Source of the DNA: JAJPKK01 sp963824905
GTDB taxonomy: Bacteria; Pseudomonadota; Alphaproteobacteria; Rhizobiales; Xanthobacteraceae
Reading direction: 5' to 3'
DNA length: 64,000 nucleotides
Assembly (NCBI GenBank): GCA_963824905.1
Contig: CAWGRH010000012.1
Span: 62,001-126,000 of the forward strand
Shown piece after piece: positions 1 through 8,093 of the stretch; positions within the stretch are counted from its first letter, which is position 1, and each line of letters opens with the position of its first letter. The position numbers were made by a program, and so were the translations under genes. The notes under the pieces are model-generated. The model had not been told where the DNA came from. It saw only the letters and a program-made list of their open reading frames with translations, and did no database searches.

Positions 1-1
1 G

Positions 2-115
2 GAGGTCATGCGCCGCATCTGGCCGTTCTACGGCGTCATGTTCGCGGTGCTGATGCTCGTGACCTATGTGCCCGCGATCTCGCTGTGGCTGCCCAAGGTC
101 GTGCTGGGCAAGTAG
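2..115 (+). CDS. TRAP transporter large permease, C-terminal end (DctM-like, partial)
   Basis: Only the last 37 codons are in the window; the gene starts upstream. The residues end in a hydrophobic helix followed by VPAISLWLPKVVLGK and a TAG stop. A Thr-Tyr-Val-Pro, Ser-Leu-Trp-Leu-Pro ending is typical of the last membrane helix of DctM, the 12-helix subunit of tripartite ATP-independent periplasmic transporters for organic acids. The substrate cannot be told from this fragment. The frame is the only open one and the stop is followed directly by a non-coding palindrome, which suits the end of an operon. Confidence 0.7.
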   Translation, partial: EVMRRIWPFYGVMFAVLMLVTYVPAISLWLPKVVLGK

Positions 116-129
116 CTGATCCTATTGGA

Positions 130-245
130 GACCTCATCCTGAGGAGCGCCGCGAGCATGGCGTCTCGAAGGACGGCCCGATGCGCAGCGGTCTGGGGCCA
201 TCCTTCGAGACGCCGCGCTGTCGCGCGGCTCCTCAGGATGAGGTC
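130..245. repeat. Intergenic palindromic repeat (CCTCATCCTGAGGAGC type)
   Basis: The arms GACCTCATCCTGAGGAGC (130-147) and its exact reverse complement (228-245) enclose a second nested inverted pair around GTCTCGAAGGA and TCCTTCGAGAC. Transcribed, this would fold into one long hairpin just after the TRAP gene. Palindromes with this core are, as I recall, widespread between genes in Bradyrhizobium and relatives. Confidence 0.8.
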
Positions 246-374
246 CGTAAGGCCGACGGAACTCTTGCCATAAAGTGTCGTAAAATTGTTATGTTCGGCC
301 ACTCGGCGCGGCGGGCGACCTTGCGACCGCGGCACGGAACTCGGATCGCCATTGGCGGAAGGAGATTTGTGGAA

Positions 375-743
375 ATGCATGGCCAGATCGACATGCGCAC
401 CTTCGCCCGGGGTGCCGGCGCGACGGTCACCTATCAGGCCGGCGCCATCATTTTTAACAAAGGCGATCCCGGGAGCTGCATGTACATCGTGCAGTCCGGT
501 GTCATCGAGATGGTGATCGGCGAGACGGTCGTGGAGACCTGCGGCGCCAACGAGGCGATCGGCTTCATGTCGATGATCGACGGCGCCCAGCGCTCGTCGA
601 CCGCGCGGGTCAAGGAGGCCTGCGAGGTCTCGCTGATCGACCAGCGCCGGTTTCGCTTCATGGTCGACGAGGTGCCGAACTTCGCCCAATACATCATGGG
701 TGCCATGGCGCGGCGCATCCGCGGCATGGGCGAGGCGATGTAG
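375..743 (+). CDS. Small cyclic nucleotide-binding (Crp/Fnr sensor-type) domain protein
   Basis: A 122-residue protein made of a single cNMP-binding beta-roll with no helix-turn-helix after it, so it senses or scaffolds rather than binds DNA. Family signs are IIFNKGDPGSCMYIVQSGVIE near residues 30-50, the central NEAIGFMSMIDGAQRSSTARV, and a helical end MARRIRGMGEAM. The start at 375 is chosen because GGAAGGAG (357-364) sits 10 bases upstream. A GTG at 369 is possible, and a longer frame from 180 would run through the palindrome. It stands alone. Whether it binds cAMP, cGMP or nothing cannot be decided by eye. Confidence 0.8.
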   Translation: MHGQIDMRTFARGAGATVTYQAGAIIFNKGDPGSCMYIVQSGVIEMVIGETVVETCGANEAIGFMSMIDGAQRSSTARVKEACEVSLIDQRRFRFMVDEVPNFAQYIMGAMARRIRGMGEAM

Positions 744-869
744 CTCCAGAGCATGCTTGGACGAGGTGCACCTCCCCGCCGTAGTTAAAGACCGAACGCT
801 CTGCAGAGGACCGGTGGGGATGCCGGGAATGTGCTACCAGCGTTTCGTGCCCGGAATTCGGAGACCATG

Positions 870-1808
870 ATGGCAGAAAAGCTCACCGGATCGTTCGTCG
901 CCCTAATCACGCCGTTCAACAAGGACGGATCCGTCGATTTTGCCGCGTTTCGCGATCTCCTCGCGTTCCAGGAGCGCCACGGCACGTCGACGGTACTGAT
1001 CATGGGCTCGACCGGCGAGACATCGATGCTGTCGCCGGAGGAGAAGAAGGCGATCATCGTCGAAACGGCGAAGATGAAGACGCCGCGCATGCCGGTCTTC
1101 TACGGCTGCACCGGCAACAACACCGAGGCGACCATCGCCAATGTGCGGTTTGCGAAGGCGAACGGCGCCGACGGTGCGATCCTCGCCGCGCCCGCCTATA
1201 TCTGCGCGCCGGAGGCCGATATCGAGCGCTTCTTCCTCGACGTCGCCGATGCCACCGACCTGCCGCTCGGCATCTACAACAATCCGCCGCGGGTGAAGAG
1301 CGATCTGCACTGGGATCACCTGTTGCGCATCTTCAAGCATCCGAACTTCGTCGTGCACAAGGAATCGACGGCGCGGGTCGGCCAGGTCGCCCAAGTGCTC
1401 GCCGCGCGCCCGGATGTGTCGGTGATGTGCTGCGACAGCCCCAACCTCGGGCTCGTCGTCCCGACCATGAGCCTCGGCGGCCACGGCACCGCCAACATGA
1501 CCGGCAACGTCGCGCCGGCCGAGCTCGCCACCATCTCGACGCCGTGGACGAGCTATGCGGAGGCCGAAGCCTTCAAGAACGCTTATCTCGGCCTGCTGCC
1601 GCTCCTCCATTTCACCTATTCCGCCATCAACCCGGTCGCGGTGAAGTCGCTGATGAAGGCGCTCGGCATGCCTGCGGGCGACCTGCGCAAGCCCTTGACC
1701 AATCTCGAAGGCGAAGCGCTCGCCAAGGGCTTGCGCATCGTCGCCGAGCTCGGCCTCGACAAGCGCTATGGGTACAAGCTCAAGCCGCTGTCCGCGGTGG
1801 CCGCCTGA
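870..1808 (+). CDS. Dihydrodipicolinate synthase / N-acetylneuraminate lyase family aldolase
   Basis: A 312-residue class I aldolase of the DapA/NanA superfamily, a TIM barrel that forms a Schiff base with a 2-oxo acid such as pyruvate. Visible landmarks are GSTGET near the N terminus, the tyrosine of LGIYNNPPR and the Schiff-base lysine of VVHKEST. The sequence around the lysine differs from textbook DapA (GIKEA), so I would not assign lysine biosynthesis. Sugar-acid or hydroxy-oxo-acid lyase or dehydratase roles are equally likely. Two ATG codons stand side by side at 867 and 870; GGAG at 860-863 is better spaced for 870. The neighbouring TRAP permease end would fit uptake of an organic acid, which is inference. 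Confidence 0.85.
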   Translation: MAEKLTGSFVALITPFNKDGSVDFAAFRDLLAFQERHGTSTVLIMGSTGETSMLSPEEKKAIIVETAKMKTPRMPVFYGCTGNNTEATIANVRFAKANGADGAILAAPAYICAPEADIERFFLDVADATDLPLGIYNNPPRVKSDLHWDHLLRIFKHPNFVVHKESTARVGQVAQVLAARPDVSVMCCDSPNLGLVVPTMSLGGHGTANMTGNVAPAELATISTPWTSYAEAEAFKNAYLGLLPLLHFTYSAINPVAVKSLMKALGMPAGDLRKPLTNLEGEALAKGLRIVAELGLDKRYGYKLKPLSAVAA

Positions 1809-1835
1809 GAGATGCTTGGAGCAGCGGCCCAGTGC

Positions 1836-1977
1836 TCCCTCTCCCCGCGCGCGGGGAGAGGGTCGGGGTGAGGGGGCGGTTTCGCGAGTCTGAGCCTTGT
1901 CACTGACGCTCAGACTCGCGAAACCGCCCCTCACCCGGATCGCTGACGCGATCCGACCTCTCCCCGCACGCGGGGCG
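1836..1977. repeat. Composite intergenic palindrome
   Basis: A long inverted pair (about 1867-1895 with 1908-1935, core GCGGTTTCGCGAGTCTGAGC) is flanked by smaller hairpins, one with CTCTCCCCGCGCGCGGGGAGAG and one with GGATCGCTGACGCGATCC. It lies between the aldolase stop and the SDR start and could also act as a transcription barrier. No T-run follows. Confidence 0.75.
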
Positions 1978-2065
1978 AGGTAATCCCAGCCACTCCGCAA
2001 CGTGTGAATCTCGTAGGTCGAGCCCGGCCGTGACCGTTCCAATCGAATCGAACAGGCTCTAGCCC

Positions 2066-2845
2066 GTGGACCTCGGCATCCGCGGCCGAAAGGCAATCGT
2101 CTGCGGCGCGAGCCGCGGGCTCGGTCGCGCTTGCGCCGCGGCGCTCGCGCGCGAAGGCGTGGCGCTGACCATCGTCGCGCGGGGCAGCGCGGCGCTCGCG
2201 GCCGCGGCGGCAGAGATCGCAGCGGCGAGCGGCGTCGCCGTCACGCCGGTCGCCGCCGATGTCACCACCCAGGAAGGCCGTGCCGCGGTGCTCGCGGCAT
2301 GCCCCGCGCCCGACATCCTCGTCAACAACGCCGACGGCCGCCTGCCCGGCGACTTCCGCACCTGGACGCGCGAGGACTGGATCGACGCCCTCGACACCAT
2401 GATGCTGTGCCACATCGAGATGATGCGGCTCACCGTCGACGGCATGATGGCGCGCGGCTTCGGCCGCATCGTCAACATCGTCTCGCGCAGCGTGAAGATT
2501 CCGCAGATCGAGCTCGGGCTGTCGAACGGCGCCCGCTCCGGCCTCGTCGGCTTTGCCGCAGGCCTTGCGCGCGAAACCGTCGCGCGCAACGTCACCGTCA
2601 ACAACCTCCTGCCCGGCATTTTCGACAGCAATGCCCAGCGCGAGCATGTCGAGGCGATGGTCGCGGAAAGCGGCAAGACCTTCGAGGAGTTGTGGCGCGC
2701 CCGCGCCGCCGGCAATCCGGCGCGGCGCTTCGGCCGCCCGGAGGAGATCGGCGACTATTGCGCCTTCCTGTGCGGCGCCAATGCCGGCTTCATCACCGGC
2801 CAGAACTTGTTGATCGACGGCGGCAGCTACCCGGGGACGTATTAG
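2066..2845 (+). CDS. SDR-family protein with a non-canonical active site
   Basis: A 259-residue Rossmann-fold protein of the short-chain dehydrogenase/reductase family. GASRGLG (14-20) is the dinucleotide-binding glycine motif, LVNNADG (about 85-91) replaces the usual NNAG, and Ser140 or Ser142 can serve as the active-site serine. Where classical SDRs have Tyr-x-x-x-Lys there is S153-N-G-A-R157, so both catalytic residues are changed. The C-terminal RFGRPEEIGDYCAFL and ITGQNLLIDGG are typical of FabG-like members. The start is a GTG and there is no strong ribosome site. The enzyme probably binds NAD(P), but normal dehydrogenase chemistry is doubtful. Confidence 0.85.
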   Translation: MDLGIRGRKAIVCGASRGLGRACAAALAREGVALTIVARGSAALAAAAAEIAAASGVAVTPVAADVTTQEGRAAVLAACPAPDILVNNADGRLPGDFRTWTREDWIDALDTMMLCHIEMMRLTVDGMMARGFGRIVNIVSRSVKIPQIELGLSNGARSGLVGFAAGLARETVARNVTVNNLLPGIFDSNAQREHVEAMVAESGKTFEELWRARAAGNPARRFGRPEEIGDYCAFLCGANAGFITGQNLLIDGGSYPGTY

Positions 2846-2948
2846 ATCGGCGAAGCGACGGCGCGCACACCTGAGCGGAGACTGCTAGACTGCCGGACGG
2901 GTTGGCGCCAACATCGACCCGGAAACGTCTTCTGAAGGGGAGTCTCTT

Positions 2949-3434
2949 ATGACAAGGCCTTGGCTTGTTGTGGCTGCGCTCGCGGCATCCGCCGCTCTTC
3001 TGCCATTCGCAGTCGGCGCGCAGGCGCCCACGGACGAGGCGCCGCCGCCTTACCGCCCGAGCCTTGCCGACCTCATGTCCACCACCGTCCAGCCGCGTCA
3101 CGTCAAGCTCGCGTTCGCGGGCCGCAACAAGAACTGGGCGTTTGCCGGCTACGAGCTCAAGCAGTTGTCGGACGCGTTCGATAAGCTGTCGGTCCAATGG
3201 CCGCAGTGGCGGCGGCAGCCGATCGTGGAACTCGTCGAGACCATCGTGCGAGACCCGCTGTTCGAGCTCGACAACGCCATCAAGAACCAGAATCAAGCCC
3301 AGTTCATCATCGCCTATGCTCATCTGACCGATGCCTGCAACGCCTGCCATCAGGCCGCGCTGCAGACGCCGATTGTCATTATTGATCCCAAGGAACCGAT
3401 GTTTCCGGACCAGGATTTTGCGCCGAAGCAGTGA
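2949..3434 (+). CDS. Exported single-haem c-type cytochrome, probably cytochrome c'-like
   Basis: 161 residues. A signal peptide of about 26 residues (charged start, Ala/Leu core, GAQA) is followed by predicted helices and one haem-binding motif, CNACH, at 130-134 close to the C terminus. A C-terminal CxxCH on a helical protein is the arrangement of the four-helix cytochrome c' / c556 class; a monohaem cytochrome of another class is the alternative. AAGGGGAG stands 7 bases before the ATG. It is first of three same-strand genes for exported proteins (next at 3547 and 4069), which suggests a periplasmic redox function for the group. No partner oxidase or reductase lies nearby. Confidence 0.75.
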   Translation: MTRPWLVVAALAASAALLPFAVGAQAPTDEAPPPYRPSLADLMSTTVQPRHVKLAFAGRNKNWAFAGYELKQLSDAFDKLSVQWPQWRRQPIVELVETIVRDPLFELDNAIKNQNQAQFIIAYAHLTDACNACHQAALQTPIVIIDPKEPMFPDQDFAPKQ

Positions 3435-3546
3435 CTACCGGGAACAAATTTGGCCACGGCAAACCCCTTCCAAGCCGCGTTTCTGCGCGATAAGCTTTGA
3501 CGAGTTGACGGCGCGTTAGACGCACGAGGCTGGAAGGGGACACCCG

Positions 3547-4047
3547 ATGAAAATGCGGACAATTGCAGCGATCGCGTTATCCGGCTCCATTCTGGGTTTG
3601 GCCGGCGCAGCACAGGCCGAGATCACCGGCCCGGCCAAATTGTTCTTCGAGGGCGACATGGTGCGCGGCGGCCAACCTGGCGCGCCCGGTCCCGTCTGCG
3701 TACTCGATAATCAGTTCAAGCACCTGGAAAAAGTTGTCTGGCGCTTCCGGATCCTCGACCAGAATGGAAAGGCGTTGGATGGGTCAGGGCTGAAAAGCCT
3801 CGTTGTCGAGTTGCCCGACGGCCAGAAGGTGAACGCCCAATACGGACCGCATCCCGGTGCCGCCAATCCTACCGATTTTTTCTGGACCGCGATCTGGATC
3901 ATCCCGTCGGCTTATCCGAACGGTACTTTGGTTTATAAGGCAACTGCGACCGATGCGCAGGGCCAGACCGCGACCTGGGAGCCGTTCAAGCGGACGACCT
4001 CGCAGTTGCAGGTTGTCGCAGGCGACATCGAGATCAAGAAGCCCTGA
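3547..4047 (+). CDS. Exported protein of unknown function, second gene of the cytochrome operon
   Basis: 166 residues with a clear signal peptide (MKMRTIAAIALSGSILGLAG then AAQA, cut near 24). The mature part looks all-beta: alternating hydrophobic strands, GPVCVLDNQF, KVVWRFRILD, WTAIWIIPSAYPNGTLVYKATATD and a short charged end. It resembles an immunoglobulin-like or carrier fold rather than an enzyme, and only one cysteine remains after cleavage. GGAAGGGG lies 9 bases ahead of the ATG. It is co-directional with the haem protein before it and only 21 bases ahead of the next gene. I do not recognise a named family. Confidence 0.7.
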   Translation: MKMRTIAAIALSGSILGLAGAAQAEITGPAKLFFEGDMVRGGQPGAPGPVCVLDNQFKHLEKVVWRFRILDQNGKALDGSGLKSLVVELPDGQKVNAQYGPHPGAANPTDFFWTAIWIIPSAYPNGTLVYKATATDAQGQTATWEPFKRTTSQLQVVAGDIEIKKP

Positions 4048-4068
4048 TAGCAACGGAAGTTCTCTGTC

Positions 4069-5622
4069 ATGAGATTTGACGCCGCAGATAGGCGGCCGAT
4101 GGCGTTTGCCTGCGCCTTGGCCGGGTTGCTCGCATTTTCCCAGCATGGCATTGCCGCGCCGCGCGCCGCCGAGCTAGGTCCGCCGGCGCCGCTGGCGCAA
4201 CCGTCCGGCGGCTATGTCGGCCAGATCAAGGTCAGCCCCGTCCATGGCCCGGTCGGCACGCCGGTTACCGTGACGGGAGAAGGCTTTGCCCCCGGCCAGG
4301 ACTTCGATCTCGTGTGGAGCACCGTGACCGGCCGCTGGAAAGTCTCCAACGCGGAGTACTTCGGCCGCGAATACACGCCTGCTGCGTATCGCATCGCGAC
4401 CGTAAAGAGCGATGCCGGCGGACGCATCGCCGCGACATTCACCGCGCCGGACGATTTCGGCTTCCAGCACGACGTCATGCTGCAACAGGGCGAGCGGCTG
4501 CTCACAAAGGACGCCTTCAGCATCGACATGACGGTCAAGCTGCTGGCCGACAACGTGCCGGTCGGCACCCCGATCCCGATCGAGGTGCAGGGGATCGGAT
4601 GGCGAGAGCTCGAAGGCAGCTGGGTGATGCTGTACGACAACCGCTTCACCGGCTGGATGTCGACCGTCACGACGGGCGGGACGGCGCGCTTCACGCTGCC
4701 GGCCGCCGGCCAGCCGGGGCGCCACGTGATCGAGGTCGTGCATTCCGACTTCACCTTCCCCTATCGCAACATGCAGCAGTCGCCGGCGCCGGATCGGCCG
4801 CAATTCAAGGTCGGCTTCAACATCATCGAAGGTCCGCCCGCGTTGCCGCTCGCCCCGCCGGAGCAGCGTCAAACGCAGGTGCGCCGGTTGCCACCGCAGG
4901 GTGAGCTTGTCGCGACGCCGGCCTTCTCGGGCGTCGGCCAGCCCGTGGTGGTCAAAGGCTCGGGATTCGCGCCCGGCAGGCCCGTCGCGCTCAACTGGAC
5001 GACCGTCACCGGAAACCGCATCAGCGGCGGCCAGACGAGCTCCATTCAGTCTCGCATGACGACGGGCAGCGGTGACCGTTCGGCGGCGACGGGCGGCTGG
5101 GAGGAGCGTGCGCGCGTCGTCGCCGAGGCGACGGCGGATGCCTCCGGTCAGGTCGAGTTCCGCTTCGCCACGCCCGACGATCTCGGCGGCTCCCATGGAC
5201 TGTGGGCCGACACCGGCGCCGGGGAGCGTCGCACCGGGACGCTCTGGATCGCGCCGACCGCATTGCCCCTCGATGTCTCTCGCGGGCCCGTTGAGACGAC
5301 GTTCAAGATCCACATCAAGGGGGTGGGCTGGAGCGAATCGGCCAACATCTACACTGTCGTCTACGACAACGGCCACAGCGGCTACGCCTGCGGCTTCAAC
5401 AGCCAGGGCGATGTCGAAATCAACATGCAAGCCACGGGCGAGCCGGGCTGGCACTTCATCGACCTCTATCCTGCGATCTACAAGGGCAAGGAGACGCGGC
5501 CGGTCAACTACCGCCTGCCGCAGCTTACCGCCGAAGAGGACCATCCGGGCGAAGACCTGCCGATCTTCCACTTTGCCTTCGAAGTGACGCCGTCCGGCAT
5601 CCGCGCCTCCCGCGCGGATTAG
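4069..5622 (+). CDS. Large exported protein with duplicated beta-sandwich domains
   Basis: 517 residues with an N-terminal signal sequence (hydrophobic stretch about 12-28 ending GIAAPRAA). The mature protein is an A-B-A-B duplication. Module A occurs at about 50-150 (GEGFAPGQDFDLVW, STVTGRW) and again at about 285-400 (GSGFAPGRPVALNW, TTVTGNR). Module B occurs at about 160-265 (VQGIGWRELEGSWVMLYDNR) and about 405-505 (IKGVGWSESANIYTVVYDN). The A modules resemble IPT/TIG-like immunoglobulin sandwiches. No haem or metal motif is seen, so a structural or binding partner for the upstream cytochrome is more likely than a catalyst. It converges on the hydrolase that ends at 5634. Confidence 0.75.
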   Translation: MRFDAADRRPMAFACALAGLLAFSQHGIAAPRAAELGPPAPLAQPSGGYVGQIKVSPVHGPVGTPVTVTGEGFAPGQDFDLVWSTVTGRWKVSNAEYFGREYTPAAYRIATVKSDAGGRIAATFTAPDDFGFQHDVMLQQGERLLTKDAFSIDMTVKLLADNVPVGTPIPIEVQGIGWRELEGSWVMLYDNRFTGWMSTVTTGGTARFTLPAAGQPGRHVIEVVHSDFTFPYRNMQQSPAPDRPQFKVGFNIIEGPPALPLAPPEQRQTQVRRLPPQGELVATPAFSGVGQPVVVKGSGFAPGRPVALNWTTVTGNRISGGQTSSIQSRMTTGSGDRSAATGGWEERARVVAEATADASGQVEFRFATPDDLGGSHGLWADTGAGERRTGTLWIAPTALPLDVSRGPVETTFKIHIKGVGWSESANIYTVVYDNGHSGYACGFNSQGDVEINMQATGEPGWHFIDLYPAIYKGKETRPVNYRLPQLTAEEDHPGEDLPIFHFAFEVTPSGIRASRAD

Positions 5623-5633
5623 CCGCTCCGGTC

Positions 5634-6395
5634 TCAAAACTCGGCAACCGCGGTGAGCAGGCGCTCGATGTCCTCCGGGCGCGACAGCCGGTGGTCGCCG
5701 TCCTTGATGAGCGAGAGCACGACATCGTCCTGGGCGAGCCGCGCGACGAGCTCGACGGCATGGTTCCAGGGTACGTCGGGGTCCTGCACGCCCTGGAGAA
5801 TGCGCACCGGGCAGCCGGTCTCGATGAGGCCGCCGAGCATGAGATGATTGCGGCCGTCCTCGATCAGGCCTTTGGTGATGAGGTAGGGCTCGTCGGAATA
5901 TTGCGACGGCCGCGACCACACCCCCTTGGTCTCGATCTCCCGTTTGATCTCCTCGGGAAACCGCTTCCACATCAGCGCCTCAGTGAAGTCCACCGCGGGG
6001 GCGATGAGCACCATTCCGGCAACCGTGGCCTTGGCCGAGGATGCGCGGCGCAACTCCCGGGCGAGGAGAAGGGTGATCCACCCTCCCATGGAGGAGCCAA
6101 CCAGCACCTGGGGCCCCTCGCAGCACGCCGTGAAAACGGCGAGGCTCTCGGCAAGCCAGCGGGAGATGGTGCCGTCGGCGAAATGGCCGCCCGACTCTCC
6201 GTGGCCCGAATAGTCGAAGCGCAGGCAAGCGCGGCCGTGCGCCTCGGCCCATTGGTCGAGCGCCACCGCCTTGGTTCCGCCCATGTCCGACTTGAAGCCG
6301 CCAAGCCACACGAGGCCGGGGCCGTGGCCCGGGCGCTTGCGCACGGCGATCCGCCGCTCGTCCGTTCCAACCTCGAGGAATGTCGCTGGTGTCAT
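5634..6395 (-). CDS. Alpha/beta hydrolase (ABHD10-like thioesterase type)
   Basis: A serine hydrolase of 253 residues. The nucleophile elbow is GSSMGGW, the oxyanion strand WLGGFKSDMGG, the acid probably Asp in ILQGVQDPDVPW, and the histidine in IKDGDHRLSRPEDIERLL. The FDYSGHGESGG segment and overall length match bacterial relatives of mitochondrial ABHD10/palmitoyl-thioesterase and dienelactone-hydrolase-like enzymes. The substrate is unknown. I chose the ATG at 6395 because the protein core starts soon after it; an ATG at 6449 would add 18 charged residues. Neither has an ideal ribosome site. No signal peptide, so cytoplasmic. Confidence 0.8.
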   Translation of the reverse strand: MTPATFLEVGTDERRIAVRKRPGHGPGLVWLGGFKSDMGGTKAVALDQWAEAHGRACLRFDYSGHGESGGHFADGTISRWLAESLAVFTACCEGPQVLVGSSMGGWITLLLARELRRASSAKATVAGMVLIAPAVDFTEALMWKRFPEEIKREIETKGVWSRPSQYSDEPYLITKGLIEDGRNHLMLGGLIETGCPVRILQGVQDPDVPWNHAVELVARLAQDDVVLSLIKDGDHRLSRPEDIERLLTAVAEF

Positions 6396-6612
6396 CTTCC
6401 GCCGTCCGGGTCCGTGGTCACGACGTGATTCTGTTTTTTTAATGTGCATCCCCGAAAATTCTTATTCGGTGAGGCCGTTGCGCGACAGTCCTGCACGGTT
6501 GTATGGTGCAGGCTGGGGATGGAATTCGGCTTTTAGCGTGGCTGCGGTCGGCAGCTCCGGCGCCACGTGATCCACGAACGTCCAGGAACGTTCTGGGCCG
6601 ATATGAAGCGGG

Positions 6613-7878
6613 GTGGGGGAAGTGGCCGACATTACGACGGTGTCGCGTACGTTGCTCGACGGACGCGCCAAATTCGCGGGGGTTACACCCGCGTTCTCGC
6701 CGGCATTTGCCCGGCTTCCTTTGACGGTCATGATTGCAGTCCCGACGCTCGAGGGCGGCGCGGCCGATGAGGATGCCGTCGAACTCGCCGGCACTTTGAC
6801 GGCCGCGGGGCACCGCGCGCTCGTGGTTTCCGCCGGTGGACGGCTCGAGGGCGAACTCGCCGCCCGCGGCGCGCAGTTCGTCGAGCTCGATATGGCGAGC
6901 CGCAATCCGGCAGTCATTGCTCACAATGCCATCGCGCTGGCCCGGCTCATCCGTGAGCGCCATTGCGGGGTGGTGCATGCGCTTGCCCGCGCTCCGGGCT
7001 GGAGCGCCTTTGCCGCTGCCCGTGTGACCGGAGTGCCTTTCGTCACCACCTGGTACGCCGAATTCCGCGACCAGAACCGGCTCAAGCACGCCTACAACAG
7101 CGTAATGGCCCGCGGCGAGCAGGTGATCGCGTTGAGCGACCAGATCGCCGAGATGATTTCCGAGCGCTACCAGGTGCCGGCGGACCGCCTCGTCGTCGTG
7201 CCCTCCCATGTCGACATGGCGCGCTTCGATCCCGCCTCGGTTTCCGTCGATCGGATCGCCGCCGCCCGCGCCGCCTGGGGCACCGGGCCGGACACCCGCG
7301 TGATCATGGTGGTCGGCCGCATCCTGCGCCGCATGGGACACCATGTCGTCGTACGGGCCGCGAGCCGGCTCAAGGAGATGGGGCTGCGCGATTTCGCCTT
7401 CGTGCTCACCGGGGAAGATACCGGCCATTCGAGCTACAGCGGCGAGTTGTGGGACCTCGTCATGGCGACCAAGACCAGCGACGTGTTCCGCATCGCCGGA
7501 CCTCCCGCCGATGCGCCGGCCGCCTATATGGCCGCGACCGCGGTTGCTTGCGCAGCGGTGCAATTGGAGAGCCCGCAGCGTGGCTTGCTGGAGGCGATGG
7601 CAATGGGGCGCCCGGTGATCGTATCCGACCTCGCCGGGTCGGATACGGTGGTGGCGCCGCCCGCAGTCGCCGAGGACCGCATGACCGGCTGGCGCTTCCG
7701 CAGCGGCGACGACAATGCGCTTGCCGCGGCCCTGATCCGGATGCTGTCCGCCTCCGAGGCCGCCCGCCTCGCCGTCGGCCGTCGCGGGCGCGAGCGCGCC
7801 CGGGAGCTGTTCGCGAATCCGGCGGTGCCGGAACAGATGCTCTCGATCTACACCGAGATTGCCCGCCCGCCACGGTGA
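6613..7878 (+). CDS. GT4-family glycosyltransferase (GT-B fold)
   Basis: 421 residues. The N-terminal half has a Rossmann start MIAVPTLEGGAADEDAVELA with HRALVVSAGG, and VVHALARAPGW. The C-terminal half has VVVPSHVDMARFDP, the strand VIMVVGRILRRMGHHVVVRA and the sugar-nucleotide binding segment ESPQRGLLEAMAMGRPVIVSD, where the two Glu of the E-x7-E pattern are visible. It should transfer a sugar from a nucleotide donor to lipid A, a capsule or another surface glycan in the cytoplasm. It starts with GTG at 6613 (GTG 6622 possible). It stands alone just before the infC block. Confidence 0.85.
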   Translation: MGEVADITTVSRTLLDGRAKFAGVTPAFSPAFARLPLTVMIAVPTLEGGAADEDAVELAGTLTAAGHRALVVSAGGRLEGELAARGAQFVELDMASRNPAVIAHNAIALARLIRERHCGVVHALARAPGWSAFAAARVTGVPFVTTWYAEFRDQNRLKHAYNSVMARGEQVIALSDQIAEMISERYQVPADRLVVVPSHVDMARFDPASVSVDRIAAARAAWGTGPDTRVIMVVGRILRRMGHHVVVRAASRLKEMGLRDFAFVLTGEDTGHSSYSGELWDLVMATKTSDVFRIAGPPADAPAAYMAATAVACAAVQLESPQRGLLEAMAMGRPVIVSDLAGSDTVVAPPAVAEDRMTGWRFRSGDDNALAAALIRMLSASEAARLAVGRRGRERARELFANPAVPEQMLSIYTEIARPPR

Positions 7879-7971
7879 GCCTCGCGGCGGCACGCCTTGC
7901 GAGAATTTCGGGCAGTCCTGCCCGTTGCCGCACTGCAGCGTGGGTGCTTGGTATCAGACTGCGCAAAACCG

Positions 7972-7999
7972 TTGACTATTCGGTCGTTTGCACCAATCT
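7972..7999 (+). promoter_or_regulatory. Possible sigma-70 promoter for infC
   Basis: TTGACT at 7972-7977 and CAATCT at 7994-7999 with a 16-base spacer lie about 95 bases before the infC start in the 215-base gap. The -35 match is good and the -10 match poor, so this is a suggestion only. Confidence 0.35.
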
Positions 8000-8093
8000 T
8001 CATGGGCTTCCGCGTAACATGACGGTCGGCGCCGCGTCCGTCGTGCGGGTCGCGGGGAAATATCTGTCGCAACAGCAAGAGGAGAGTTGAGCC

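Noticed and set aside
903..2096. A 397-codon minus-strand frame.
   Set aside because: It lies over the aldolase gene and through a palindrome, with no recognisable protein features.
4174..5970. A 598-codon open frame on the minus strand.
   Set aside because: It is a shadow of the exported beta-sandwich gene in GC-rich codon phase and runs into the hydrolase gene; its composition is Arg/Ala/Gly-rich without any family motif.
8001..8021. Six-codon frame in the infC leader.
   Set aside because: No ribosome site and no overlap with infC; likely chance.
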